Positions 26,255-35,118 of a stretch of DNA of 64,000 nucleotides are shown in pieces. How positions within the stretch are numbered: position 1 is the first letter of the stretch; every line of letters starts with the position of its first letter. This DNA comes from an uncultured Acetatifactor sp. (GTDB lineage: Bacteria; Bacillota; Clostridia; Lachnospirales; Lachnospiraceae), in assembly GCA_934402375.1 (NCBI GenBank), contig CAKRUB010000002.1, positions 186,001-250,000 of the forward strand, written 5' to 3'. Below the pieces are notes generated by a model. The model was given only the letters and a program-made list of their open reading frames with translations, searched no databases and was not told the DNA's origin. Position numbers and translations under genes: made by a program.

Positions 26255-26584
26255 ATGCCGTAGCAGATTGAAAGTTTATTGAAGATTTATCGGGAAGAAC
26301 TGGAAAAGGTTACGGATGACAGAGTTAAGAAGGTGATTTTATACGGATCGTATGCGAGAGGAGATTTTCGCCCGGATTCGGATGTAGATGTTATGGTATT
26401 GGTGGACGCTAATGTGGACAATGTAAGTCCTTTAGAAAGAAAAATCTGCGATATTACTTATGACTTCAATAATGAACATGAGACGGACATTATGCCGGTA
26501 GTGCAGAGCAAGGATCACTTTGACTACTGGAAGAATGCGGATATGTTTTACCGTAACGTGGAGAAAGAGGGGGTAGTTATTTGA
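26255..26584 (+). pseudogene. MNT-type nucleotidyltransferase with a nonsense third codon
   Basis: The best start, ATG 26255 behind AAGGTG, reads Met-Pro-stop (TAG 26261) then continues QIESLLKIYREELEKV. Translation could restart at TTG 26279, giving 101 residues. The fold motif GSYARGDFRPDSDVDVMV (GSxARG...DxDxD) marks a minimal nucleotidyltransferase, the antitoxin of MNT/HEPN pairs that modifies its HEPN partner. The catalytic aspartates remain, so a restarted protein could work. The partner that follows is a stub. Confidence 0.68.
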
Positions 26585-26658
26585 ATAAACCGGAATCCGA
26601 AGGAACCTTTGCGGATGTGGCAAAGTATAAATGGGAGCAGGCAAAAGATGATATATGA
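26581..26658 (+). pseudogene. HEPN partner stub
   Basis: A TTG at 26581 overlapping the nucleotidyltransferase stop opens 25 codons ending at TGA 26656. FADVAKYKWEQAKDD matches the start of HEPN toxins (pattern ...YR-x-EKAKEDL). The R-x4-6-H ribonuclease motif is absent because the gene ends early. Inferred toxin loss. Confidence 0.45.
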
Positions 26659-26688
26659 AAACAGTTGTGGGAAGACGGAGGATGAATT

Positions 26689-27684
26689 GTGCAGGAAGCG
26701 ATTGAAGCGAAAAGACGATTTTCAAAAATAGGATGGTTCTATATTGCGGATGTGGCACTGATCTATATTGTACAGCTGCTGATTGGTCTTGTCGTGAGAG
26801 CCCTAAAGCCCGGATGGCTTGAAAATGCGGACATAACGCTTTTATTGTCGGCAATTTCCATGTATCTTGTGGCATTCCCGCTCCTGATGCTTCTGATGAA
26901 AAAGAAGATTCCGGCAGAGCCTGTGCAGCGGCGCAAGCTTTCTCCGGGAAAATATATGCTGGCGGCTGTTATCTGTATGGGGATGGCTTATGCCTCTAAC
27001 TTTGCTGGCAACATCATCACGACGGTGATTGGCTTTGCCACCGGAAATCCGGTTGAGAACCAGATTGCGTCGGTCATGATGTCAGTGAGCCCATGGGCGG
27101 TTTTCTTATATACAGTGCTCTGTGCGCCTATTATGGAAGAGTTTGTGTTCCGCAAGCTGATTGTAGACCGTGCAGTGCGCTATGGGGAAGGCATTGCTGT
27201 ATTGACTTCAGGGCTCATGTTTGGACTTTTCCATGGCAATCTGAACCAGTTTATCTACGCCTTTATCATCGGTACGATGCTGGCATATCTTTATGTGAAG
27301 ACAGGAAACCTGAAAATTACGATCTCCCTACATATGCTCTTTAATTTTATCAGTGGATTCCTGACGCTCCTGCTCATGCAGAAGCTGGATCTGGGGAGCA
27401 TGCTGGAGGGCGGAATGGTGACGACGCTGCCGATGCCGGGACCGGGATCGGACACGCTGATCTGGTGGGGACTTTACGGACTTCTGTTATTGTTTATCCT
27501 GTGCATACTTGTGGCGGGGCTGGTTTTGTTTATCGTCTTTGCGGCGCAGAAGAGATTCCGGTTCGAACCGGGAAACACTGCGATTCCGAAGGAGCTGAAG
27601 TTCAGCATTGCCTTCGGTAACTCCGGTATGCTGGTATTTGCGCTCTACTGGGTGTTTATGATTATAAAACAGCTTTTGCTTTAA
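26689..27684 (+). CDS. CPBP family intramembrane metalloprotease
   Basis: The 331-residue polytopic protein has the CAAX-protease/bacteriocin-processing signature. The catalytic EEFVFR is in PIMEEFVFRKLIVDR (about 145-159), FGLFHGNLNQF follows, and the last motif is HMLFNF. These enzymes cleave within membranes; substrates here are unknown and roles in bacteriocin immunity or protein-prenyl maturation are family possibilities. GTG 26689 follows GACGGAGG. It appears to begin a core operon running into the thioesterase and CvfB-like genes. Confidence 0.88.
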   Translation: MQEAIEAKRRFSKIGWFYIADVALIYIVQLLIGLVVRALKPGWLENADITLLLSAISMYLVAFPLLMLLMKKKIPAEPVQRRKLSPGKYMLAAVICMGMAYASNFAGNIITTVIGFATGNPVENQIASVMMSVSPWAVFLYTVLCAPIMEEFVFRKLIVDRAVRYGEGIAVLTSGLMFGLFHGNLNQFIYAFIIGTMLAYLYVKTGNLKITISLHMLFNFISGFLTLLLMQKLDLGSMLEGGMVTTLPMPGPGSDTLIWWGLYGLLLLFILCILVAGLVLFIVFAAQKRFRFEPGNTAIPKELKFSIAFGNSGMLVFALYWVFMIIKQLLL

Positions 27685-27700
27685 CAGAATGGAGATTAAT

Positions 27701-28408
27701 ATGTATCAGTTTCAAAGCAGGATAAGATATAGCGAGGTGGACAGCGAGGGCAGACTGACGATGGCGTCGCTGATTAACTACTTTCAGGACTGCTCCACCT
27801 TTCAGTCCGAGGATCTCGGAGTGGGCGTAGAATATCTGAAAAATACACATCAGGTCTGGGTGCTGTGCGCATGGCAGATCGTGGTGGAGCGGTATCCCAT
27901 GCTCGGGGAGAACGTCGTGATCGGGACAAGCCCCTACGAGCTCAGAGGCTTTATGGCGCAGAGGAACTTCGCCATGCTGGACGAACAGGGGAAATATATT
28001 GCGAAGGCAAATTCGCTCTGGACGCTTCTGAATACGGAGACAGGCAGACCGGCTTCCGTGCCGGAGCTTATGCTGGAGCGGTATCGTCTGGAGGCAAAGC
28101 TGGAGATGGAGTACGCTTCAAGGAAGATCGCCATTCCGGAGGGAGGCGTCCGACAGGAGCCGATCATCGTGCGGAAGCATCATCTGGACACGAACCACCA
28201 TGTCAATAACCAGAAATATATTGATATGGCGATGGATTTTCTGCCGGAGGATTTTGTGATCCGTCAGGTGCGCGCGGAATACAAGAAGCAGGCGTTTCTG
28301 GATGACGTGTTGATTCCCTGCGTTGTCAGTGACGGAGACAGGGTGATTGTGACGCTGTCGGATGAGGGCGGGGCGCTTTATACCACGGTGGAGTTTACCC
28401 GGAAATAA
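27701..28408 (+). CDS. Acyl-ACP thioesterase
   Basis: This 235-residue double-hotdog protein releases fatty acids from acyl carrier protein. RIRYSEVDSEGRLTMASLINYFQDC opens the first hotdog (motif shown in part: YSEVDSEGRL). The second hotdog has HHLDTNHHVNNQKYIDMA, with the N-x-H-V-N catalytic region of FatA-like thioesterases. ATG 27701 is chosen over 27689 since GGAG lies at 27690. It sits 16 bases after the CPBP protease. Confidence 0.87.
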   Translation: MYQFQSRIRYSEVDSEGRLTMASLINYFQDCSTFQSEDLGVGVEYLKNTHQVWVLCAWQIVVERYPMLGENVVIGTSPYELRGFMAQRNFAMLDEQGKYIAKANSLWTLLNTETGRPASVPELMLERYRLEAKLEMEYASRKIAIPEGGVRQEPIIVRKHHLDTNHHVNNQKYIDMAMDFLPEDFVIRQVRAEYKKQAFLDDVLIPCVVSDGDRVIVTLSDEGGALYTTVEFTRK

Positions 28409-28425
28409 AAAGGAGAACAATTTCG

Positions 28426-29268
28426 ATGATTCGATTAGGAGAAAAACAGGAACTTGTCATAGTGAAAAAGGTAGACTTCGGCGTTTATCTGGCAGTCAGC
28501 TTTGAGGATGCGGCAGAGCATATCCTTCTGCCGGTAAAGCAGGTGCCGGAGGGTAAAAAGGTCGGAGACCGCGTGGAGGTCTTTGTCTACAGAGATTCCG
28601 GAGACCGTATGATTGCCACGGTGCGGGAGCCTAAGCTGCAGATGGGACAGCTTGCGGAGCTGACGGTGGCACAGGTGGGAAAGTACGGCGCGTTTCTGGA
28701 CTGGGGGCTGGAGAAGGATCTGCTTCTGCCCTTCCGTGAGCAGCGGGGAAGAGTGCAGCAGGGAGACAAGGTGCTTGTCATGCTCTACATCGATAAGAGC
28801 AGCCGTCTCTGCGCGACCATGAATGTCTATGGGGCGCTGCGCACCGACAGCCCTTACAAGGCGGAGGACAGAGTGCACGGAAGAGTATATGAGCTGAGCG
28901 ACAATTTCGGTGCATTTGTGGCGGTGGACAATCTGTATTCCGGACTCATACCCAAGAAGGAGCTGTACGGCGATATACAGCCGGGAACGGATATTGAGGC
29001 GAGGGTTCTTAGGGTGAGGGAGGACGGAAAGCTCGACCTCAGTGTCCGGGAGAAGGCGTATCTTCAGATGGATGCAGATGCGGAGAAAATCTTAAAGCTG
29101 CTGGACAGCTATGAAGGTGCGCTCCCGTTCAGCGACAAGGCGGCGCCGGAGGTCATTAAACACGAGACAGGTATGAGCAAGAATGAGTTCAAGCGCGCGG
29201 TTGGAAGGCTGTTAAAGCAGGGTAAGGTTGAGATCGGGGAGAGGACGATCCGGAGAGTGAATTCTTAA
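28426..29268 (+). CDS. CvfB-like S1 RNA-binding protein
   Basis: The 280-residue protein matches COG2996/CvfB. Successive S1-type beta-barrels (KKVDFGVYLAV; AQVGKYGAFLDWGLEKDLL; ELSDNFGAFVAVDNLYSGLIP) are followed by a C-terminal winged helix (MSKNEFKRAVGRLLKQGKVEI). CvfB influences virulence gene expression in Staphylococcus and is thought to bind RNA. AAAAGGAGAACAATTTCG precedes the ATG. Normal length. Confidence 0.88.
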   Translation: MIRLGEKQELVIVKKVDFGVYLAVSFEDAAEHILLPVKQVPEGKKVGDRVEVFVYRDSGDRMIATVREPKLQMGQLAELTVAQVGKYGAFLDWGLEKDLLLPFREQRGRVQQGDKVLVMLYIDKSSRLCATMNVYGALRTDSPYKAEDRVHGRVYELSDNFGAFVAVDNLYSGLIPKKELYGDIQPGTDIEARVLRVREDGKLDLSVREKAYLQMDADAEKILKLLDSYEGALPFSDKAAPEVIKHETGMSKNEFKRAVGRLLKQGKVEIGERTIRRVNS

Positions 29269-29350
29269 GAATTTGAAAATTTGGCTTCTATTATAGAAAA
29301 ATGAGAAAAAAGTGATAAAATGGAGATGACAGAAGAAAGGGGGCGGCGAT

Positions 29351-29542
29351 ATGGATATTGCAGGTGTTTCCATAGCTTTGTCGGATTATTCTACGAAATC
29401 CCAGGTCGGGATGGCGGTGCTCAGCAAAGCCATAGACAATACAGAGGAGCTGGGCGAAGGGCTGGTTAAAATACTGGATGCCGCAGCGATGGAACAAAGT
29501 GTCAATCCCGGTGTCGGGGCGAATATTGATATCAGGATTTAA
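29351..29542 (+). CDS. YjfB-family putative motility protein
   Basis: The 63-residue protein has the family shape: MDIAGVSIALS, a central VGMAVLSKAIDNTEELGEGLV helix (shown in part) and a C-terminal MEQSVNPGVGANIDIRI. YjfB-like genes accompany flagellar and sigma-D regulons, but no biochemical role is known. It stands as a single gene with AAAGGGGGCGGCGAT before the ATG and a terminator after it. Confidence 0.8.
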   Translation: MDIAGVSIALSDYSTKSQVGMAVLSKAIDNTEELGEGLVKILDAAAMEQSVNPGVGANIDIRI

Positions 29543-29554
29543 TGATGCGACCGA

Positions 29555-29587
29555 AAAGCTGTCTGAAAGAAAACTCAGATGGCTTTT
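29555..29587 (+). terminator. Terminator after the YjfB gene
   Basis: AGCTGTCTGA pairs with TCAGATGGCT (two G-T pairs) around AAGAAAAC, followed by TTTTTG. Confidence 0.85.
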
Positions 29588-29646
29588 TGTGAAATTTCAT
29601 AAAAACCTATTGCATTTCCGCTCATGTTTTTGTAATATTTTTAGTA

Positions 29647-29655
29647 TGGTATACT
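29647..29655 (+). promoter_or_regulatory. Extended -10 promoter ahead of the PucR-type regulator
   Basis: TGGTATACT (29647-29655) forms a TG-N-TATACT extended -10; a -35 is not convincing. A 114-base leader follows to the ATG at 29770, with no structure I can name. Confidence 0.55.
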
Positions 29656-29769
29656 GGTCTTATTCTAAAACAGAAAGCGTCCGGATGGACATCTATACTG
29701 TGATTAAGAATTAAACATGGTATTGCAAACGCAAAATGGGGTTACATAAGCAAAGGAGCGGGGTTTTTT

Positions 29770-30855
29770 ATGATTTCAAATCAAATATTGCAGAATACGA
29801 TTGACGGGTTAAAGGGTATAGCACGGGTGGAACTCTGTGTCATGGATATAGACGGCAAGGAGGTTGCGTCCACGACAGAAATGGGCACCAGCCCTAAGGC
29901 AGCTGTGGAGTTTGCAACATCACCGGCGGATTCACAGGAGATTCAAGGATATCAGTATTTCAAGATATTTGATGAGCAGCAGCTGGAATATGTTCTGGTT
30001 GCGGGCGGCACGGGCGAGGATGTCTATATGATCGGCAAGCTGGCTGCATTCCAGATTCAGAACCTTCTTGTGGCATACAAGGAGAGATTTGATAAGGATA
30101 ATTTTATCAAGAATCTGCTGCTGGATAATTTGCTGCTTGTAGATATTTACAGCCGTTCCAAGAAGCTGCATATACAGACGGATGTACCCCGTGTTGTCAT
30201 GATTATAGAATCAGGAAACGGCAGGGATAACAATGCCCTGGAGCTGGCAAGGACGCATTTCGGCGCGAACAGCAAGGATTTTGTCACGGCGGTTGACGAA
30301 AATAATGTGATTGTGGTGCGGGAACTGTCCGAGACAGATGCGGCGAAGGAAATAGACAAGACGGCGAGAGTGCTTGAGCAGTATCTACAGAAGGAAGGCA
30401 TCAAGGACATCAGGATCGCTTACGGAACCGTTGTACAGGAGATCAAGGAAGTCAGCCGTTCCTATAAGGAAGCAAAGATGGCACTGGATGTTGGAAAGAT
30501 ATTCTTTGACGAGAGAGACATTGTCGCATACAGCGAGCTGGGCATTGGACGGTTGATCTATCAGCTGCCGATTCCGCTTTGCAAAATGTTTATCCGCGAG
30601 ATATTTGACGGTAAGAGCCCCGATGAATTTGATGAAGAGACACTTGCCACCATCTATAAGTTTTTTGAAAACAGCCTGAACGTGTCCGAGACTTCCAGAC
30701 AACTGTTTATTCACAGAAACACGCTGGTCTATCGTCTGGATAAGCTTCAGAAGAGCACAGGTCTTGATCTGCGCGTGTTTGAGGACGCTATTACCTTTAA
30801 GATTGCCCTGATGGTGGTAAAATATATGAGATACATGGAGAATACGGATTTTTAA
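29770..30855 (+). CDS. PucR/CdaR-type helix-turn-helix regulator
   Basis: The 361-residue protein has a roxA/PAS-less N-terminal region, a GGDEF-like middle (AYGTVVQEIKEVSRSYKEAKMALD, in part AYGTVVQEIKEV) and a C-terminal PucR HTH: NVSETSRQLFIHRNTLVYRL with DAITFKIALMV. Such regulators often sense sugar acids or purines, but the ligand cannot be told. It lies only 17 bases before ftsE on the same strand, so it may be cotranscribed with division genes, an unusual neighbour. Confidence 0.82.
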   Translation: MISNQILQNTIDGLKGIARVELCVMDIDGKEVASTTEMGTSPKAAVEFATSPADSQEIQGYQYFKIFDEQQLEYVLVAGGTGEDVYMIGKLAAFQIQNLLVAYKERFDKDNFIKNLLLDNLLLVDIYSRSKKLHIQTDVPRVVMIIESGNGRDNNALELARTHFGANSKDFVTAVDENNVIVVRELSETDAAKEIDKTARVLEQYLQKEGIKDIRIAYGTVVQEIKEVSRSYKEAKMALDVGKIFFDERDIVAYSELGIGRLIYQLPIPLCKMFIREIFDGKSPDEFDEETLATIYKFFENSLNVSETSRQLFIHRNTLVYRLDKLQKSTGLDLRVFEDAITFKIALMVVKYMRYMENTDF

Positions 30856-30872
30856 GGGAAACGAGGATTGTT

Positions 30873-31616
30873 ATGGCAAATAAGGAACTGCTGAAGAAGA
30901 AAAGGGAGAAGCTGATCGAGGAGAAGGGTGTTATTTACCTCGACAATGTGAGCAAGGTGTATTCCTCCGGCTCTCCCGCGCTGAATGATATCACCCTCAG
31001 CATCGGGAGGGGCGAGTTTGTGTTTATTGTGGGAGACAGCGGCTCCGGAAAATCCACACTGATCAAACTTCTGCTGCGGGAGCTCACTGCTACCAGCGGC
31101 AGTGTTTATGTTATGGGAAACGATCTTGCAAAGCTGAAGCACAGACAGGTTCCGAAGTTTCGGAGAAACCTCGGTGTTGTGTTTCAGGATTTCCGTCTGC
31201 TGAACGACAGGAATGTTTATGAGAATGTTGCGTTTGCGCAGAGAATCGTGGAAACCCCCGCAAATGAAATCCGCAGGAATGTTCCTGCGATTCTGGCGAC
31301 GGTGGGGCTTGCGGGAAAATATAAGGCGAAGACCAAGCAGCTTTCCGGAGGAGAACAGCAGAGAGTGGCGCTTGCCAGAGCATTGGTGAACACACCCTCC
31401 ATTCTGCTGGCAGATGAGCCGACCGGAAATCTGGATCCGAAGAATTCATGGGAGATCATGAAGCTGCTGGAGGAGATCAACGAGAACGGTACGACGGTGG
31501 TTGTCGTGACACATAACAGAGAGATTGTCAATGCCATGCGTAAGCGTGTCGTTACGATGAAGATGGGCGTGATCGTCAGCGACGAGGAGGGAGGCGAATA
31601 CATCGATGAAGATTAG
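30873..31616 (+). CDS. ftsE: Cell-division ABC ATPase FtsE
   Basis: The 247-residue ATPase has Walker A GDSGSGKSTL (about 54-63), signature LSGGEQQRVALARAL and Walker B ILLADEPTGNLDP, with the FtsE-typical VVVVTHNREIVN. It powers FtsX to activate peptidoglycan hydrolases at the septum. A 20-residue basic N-terminal extension precedes the usual start region (VIYLDNVSKVY). It overlaps ftsX by 11 bases. Confidence 0.94.
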   Translation: MANKELLKKKREKLIEEKGVIYLDNVSKVYSSGSPALNDITLSIGRGEFVFIVGDSGSGKSTLIKLLLRELTATSGSVYVMGNDLAKLKHRQVPKFRRNLGVVFQDFRLLNDRNVYENVAFAQRIVETPANEIRRNVPAILATVGLAGKYKAKTKQLSGGEQQRVALARALVNTPSILLADEPTGNLDPKNSWEIMKLLEEINENGTTVVVVTHNREIVNAMRKRVVTMKMGVIVSDEEGGEYIDED

Positions 31617-32541
31617 TACATTGCTTTATACGATCAAGCAGGGATTCGCCAACATTTTCCGGAATAAATGGTATTCGCTGGCGTCGATTGCCACGATTTC
31701 GGCATGTCTGTTCCTGTTTGGCATTTTCTATGCCATTGTTGCGAATTTTCAGAGCATCGTAATGAAGGCGGAGGAGGGTGTCTCCGTCACGGTGTTTTTT
31801 CATAATGATTACGATAAATGCGAATCCCATGCCGAAAATCAGGTTCCCACGGAACAGCGCATTGCGGAGATCGGACAGAAGATTTCCGAGAGAATTGAAG
31901 TCTCAGACGTGGTTTACATTTCGGATGATGAAGCATGGGCGAATTTCGCCTCCGATTATTACGGCGAAAATTATGCAGACGGATTCCCTGAGAATCCTCT
32001 TGCGGGGGAATATAGCTATGAGATCTATCTCAGCGATGTCTCCATGCAGGACGCCCTTGTAAACTGGCTTCAGTCGATACCGGAGGTGCGCAAGGTGAAC
32101 TTCTCCGAGGTGACGGCGGACACGCTCAGCGGTGTGAACCTTCTGATCGCCTATGTCTCGGTGGGCATTATTATCATTTTGCTTGCGGTAAGTATCTTCC
32201 TGATCAGCAACACGGTTGCAGTCGGCATTTCCGTCCGTTCGACAGAGATCAATATCATGAAGTACATCGGAGCGACCGATTTCTTTGTGAGGGCGCCCTT
32301 TGTGCTGGAGGGTATTCTGATCGGACTGCTGGGGGCTGCAATCCCGCTCGGACTGATCCATACGCTTTACAACTATGCCCTGAATTACATTGTGGAGCGT
32401 TTTTCCATTCTCAGCAATTTCCTGAATTTCCTGACGGTAGAGCAGGTTTTCGGCGTTCTTACGCCTGTATCGCTTATCATGGGTATGGGAATCGGATTTT
32501 TGGGAAGTATTTCAACGGTCAAAAAGCATTTGCATGTATAG
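31606..32541 (+). CDS. ftsX: Cell-division membrane protein FtsX
   Basis: This 311-residue protein has one N-terminal helix (about 22-45), an extracellular loop (to ~165) including SYEIYLSDVSMQDALVNWL, and three C-terminal helices in the FtsX pattern (RSTEINIMKYIGATDFFVRAPFVLEG). The extracellular loop contacts a PcsB-type hydrolase in streptococci, and such a hydrolase is the next gene. ATG 31606 overlaps the end of ftsE. Confidence 0.93.
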   Translation: MKISTLLYTIKQGFANIFRNKWYSLASIATISACLFLFGIFYAIVANFQSIVMKAEEGVSVTVFFHNDYDKCESHAENQVPTEQRIAEIGQKISERIEVSDVVYISDDEAWANFASDYYGENYADGFPENPLAGEYSYEIYLSDVSMQDALVNWLQSIPEVRKVNFSEVTADTLSGVNLLIAYVSVGIIIILLAVSIFLISNTVAVGISVRSTEINIMKYIGATDFFVRAPFVLEGILIGLLGAAIPLGLIHTLYNYALNYIVERFSILSNFLNFLTVEQVFGVLTPVSLIMGMGIGFLGSISTVKKHLHV

Positions 32542-32551
32542 ACAGGAGAGT

Positions 32552-33790
32552 ATGAGAAAGAACAGTATAAAGAAGTGCCTGCTGGTTCTGACGGTGCTGG
32601 GGCTGGTTCTCCTGTCGGATTCTGCGGCGCAGGAAGCATCCGCGCTGACGCTTTCGTCCATCACTTCCGACAGCATCAAGGAGAAAGAGGAGCAGATACG
32701 ACAGGCACAGAATGAGAAGAATTCCCTGCAGAACGGTCTGAGCAATCTGCAGAACATCAAGAAGGATCTGGAGACCCAGCGTTCCAACCTCAAGAATTAC
32801 GTCGCCCAGCTGGATCAGAACCTTGCCCAGATTGAGGCAAATATCGCGGATCTGCAGGAGAGGATTACTGCCAAGGAAGCGGAGATCGTCCAGACGGAGA
32901 GCGAGCTGGAGACTGCGTTGGAAAACGAAGAAACGCAGAAAGAATCCATGATTTCACGCATAAGAATGGTATATGAGACCGGCAACCCGCAGATGATAGA
33001 TATGCTGTTGGAGTCGGCTGGATTTGGCGATTTCCTGAACAAAGCAGACTATGTGGAGAGAACCATTTCGTATGACCGCAAGAGGTGGCAGGACTACAAG
33101 ATGGTTCGTGAGTATGTCGAGCTGTGCAAGCAGGAGCTGGAACTGGAAAAGGAGATTCTGGACGAGGCGAAAGCCGGCGTGGAGGAGGAGCAGAGGAATC
33201 TCGAGGCTCTGATCCAGCAGAAGAATCAGGATATCCGTGATTATGAGACGGACATCAACAATAAAGAAAAAGCAATAAAAGAGTATGAAGAGGAAATTAA
33301 GGCACAGGAGGAAGAGATTACCTCACTTGAAAACCTGATTGCCGAGGAAAAGAAGAGAATTCTGGCGAGCAGCGGTGTGGTGCTGACTTATGACGGCGGT
33401 ACATTTACTTTCCCGCTCGCATCCTATACAAGGGTTTCTGATGACTATGGAATGAGGATTCATCCGACACTGGGTGTGGAACAATTCCATAACGGCGTTG
33501 ATTTTGCTTCACCGAAGGGAACTGCCATTTATGCTGCTTATGACGGGACGGTGGTTGCAGCTGCTTACAGCGCAACGATGGGAAATTATATCATGATTGA
33601 TCACGGCTCCGGTCTTTACACGATCTACATGCACGCGTCCGCGCTCTATGTGGAAAAGGATGAGATTGTGGTTCGGGGAGAGAAGATCGCCGCGGTCGGG
33701 AGTACCGGGCGCTCGACAGGAAATCATCTTCATTTCAGTGTCAGACTGAATGGAGCATATACATCACCATGGAATTACATCAGTAAATAG
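32552..33790 (+). CDS. FtsEX-activated murein hydrolase, PcsB/EnvC-like with M23 domain
   Basis: The 412-residue secreted protein has a signal peptide (KKCLLVLTVLGLVLLSDSAAQEASA, cut near 30) and a long coiled coil (about 35-270). The C-terminal LytM/M23 endopeptidase has FHNGVDFASPKGT (HxxxD zinc ligands) and GNHLHFSV (HxH). The coiled coil plus location directly after ftsEX fit the EnvC/PcsB role. ATG 32552 after GGAG is preferred; ATG 32534 overlaps the ftsX stop and could couple. All zinc ligands are visible, so it should be an active hydrolase, unlike EnvC. Confidence 0.88.
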   Translation: MRKNSIKKCLLVLTVLGLVLLSDSAAQEASALTLSSITSDSIKEKEEQIRQAQNEKNSLQNGLSNLQNIKKDLETQRSNLKNYVAQLDQNLAQIEANIADLQERITAKEAEIVQTESELETALENEETQKESMISRIRMVYETGNPQMIDMLLESAGFGDFLNKADYVERTISYDRKRWQDYKMVREYVELCKQELELEKEILDEAKAGVEEEQRNLEALIQQKNQDIRDYETDINNKEKAIKEYEEEIKAQEEEITSLENLIAEEKKRILASSGVVLTYDGGTFTFPLASYTRVSDDYGMRIHPTLGVEQFHNGVDFASPKGTAIYAAYDGTVVAAAYSATMGNYIMIDHGSGLYTIYMHASALYVEKDEIVVRGEKIAAVGSTGRSTGNHLHFSVRLNGAYTSPWNYISK

Positions 33791-33798
33791 GAGGCACT

Positions 33799-35109
33799 AT
33801 GGACGAGAATCAGAATTATTTCAACCATTTGAACAATGGACCGGCACCACAGCCGCCGAAGGAGCAGAAGGGCAGCGGAAAGGCACTGTTTTTCGGTGGA
33901 ATGATTGTAGGACTGGCGGCAACCTTACTGGTTGTCGGTATTGTCTATCTGGGGATTGGTATTCAGAATTCAATCGCGCAGAATGGGAGCAGTTCTAACA
34001 GTGTGGAGCTGGACGAAAGCTCAGCGGTTAATTCCAACACAATAGCGAAGCTGCAGGCGCTGGAACAGACGATTGATAAGTATTATTATCTGGATGAGGT
34101 GAGCAACGAGGAGATGCAGGACGGCATCTATAAGGGGCTTCTTGATTCCCTGGGAGATCCGTATTCGGAATATTATACGCCTGAGGAACTGGATGCGTTG
34201 TTGGAGCAGTCGGAGGGCGTCTACTACGGGATCGGCGCATATGTCAGTCTGGATACAGAGAAGAATCTTCCAAAAATCAGCGGCGTGATGAAGGGTTCTC
34301 CGGCGGTGGAGGCTGATCTCCGGGCGAATGATCTGATTTATGAGGTAGACGGAGTATCGACCTACGGGCTGACGCTGAACGAGGCGGTTTCGCTGATAAA
34401 GGGTGAAGAAGGCACGGAGGTCACGCTTACATTGATCCGGGACGGAGAGAGCGATTACCTTGAGGTTACTCTGATCAGACGGAGAGTGGAAGCGCCTACT
34501 GTAGATTATACGATGCTGGATGGCAGAATCGGGTATATTCAGGTTACGGAGTTTGACTCTGTGACGGTAAACCAGTTCGCTGAAGCACTTTCCACGGTAA
34601 AGAATTCTGCGGCGCGGGGAATCATTCTTGACCTGAGAGGTAATCCGGGTGGAAATCTGGACGCAGTTGTGGATATGTGTAATATGATCCTGCCGGAGGG
34701 CATGATTGTTTACACGGAGGATAAGTATGGAAACAGGGAGGAATATACCAGCGACGGAGAGAATGAATTGCAGCTGCCGCTCGTTGTTCTTGCCGATATG
34801 AATTCTGCCAGCGCGGCGGAGATCATGGCGGGTGCGATCAAGGATCACGGCATCGGCACACTGGTTGGCACGACGACCTTCGGAAAGGGTATCGTCCAGC
34901 AGATTATGTCCTTCCGCGACGGCTCTGCGATAAAGCTTACCATCAGCGCGTACTACACGCCGAACGGCAACAACATCCACGGCATTGGAATCGAGCCGGA
35001 TGTGCTGTGCGAGTTTGACGGAGAGGCTTATTACGGCAGTGAGGATCGCCCGGACAACCAGCTTGAGAAGGCGAAGGAAGTTCTGGAGGAGCTGATCAGC
35101 AAGCAGTAA
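33799..35109 (+). CDS. S41 C-terminal processing peptidase (CtpB-like)
   Basis: The 436-residue protein has one N-terminal membrane anchor (about 34-56), a PDZ domain (ISGVMKGSPAVEADLRANDLIYEVDG, in part GSPAVEADLRANDLIY) and the S41 catalytic region. The nucleophile serine lies in NSASAAEIMAG and the lysine in TTFGKGIVQQ. Peptidases of this group clip secreted proteins. Placement after ftsEX and a murein hydrolase suggests control of wall-enzyme turnover (inferred). It starts after AAATAGGAGGCACT. Confidence 0.9.
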   Translation: MDENQNYFNHLNNGPAPQPPKEQKGSGKALFFGGMIVGLAATLLVVGIVYLGIGIQNSIAQNGSSSNSVELDESSAVNSNTIAKLQALEQTIDKYYYLDEVSNEEMQDGIYKGLLDSLGDPYSEYYTPEELDALLEQSEGVYYGIGAYVSLDTEKNLPKISGVMKGSPAVEADLRANDLIYEVDGVSTYGLTLNEAVSLIKGEEGTEVTLTLIRDGESDYLEVTLIRRRVEAPTVDYTMLDGRIGYIQVTEFDSVTVNQFAEALSTVKNSAARGIILDLRGNPGGNLDAVVDMCNMILPEGMIVYTEDKYGNREEYTSDGENELQLPLVVLADMNSASAAEIMAGAIKDHGIGTLVGTTTFGKGIVQQIMSFRDGSAIKLTISAYYTPNGNNIHGIGIEPDVLCEFDGEAYYGSEDRPDNQLEKAKEVLEELISKQ

Positions 35110-35118
35110 GGAGCAGAG

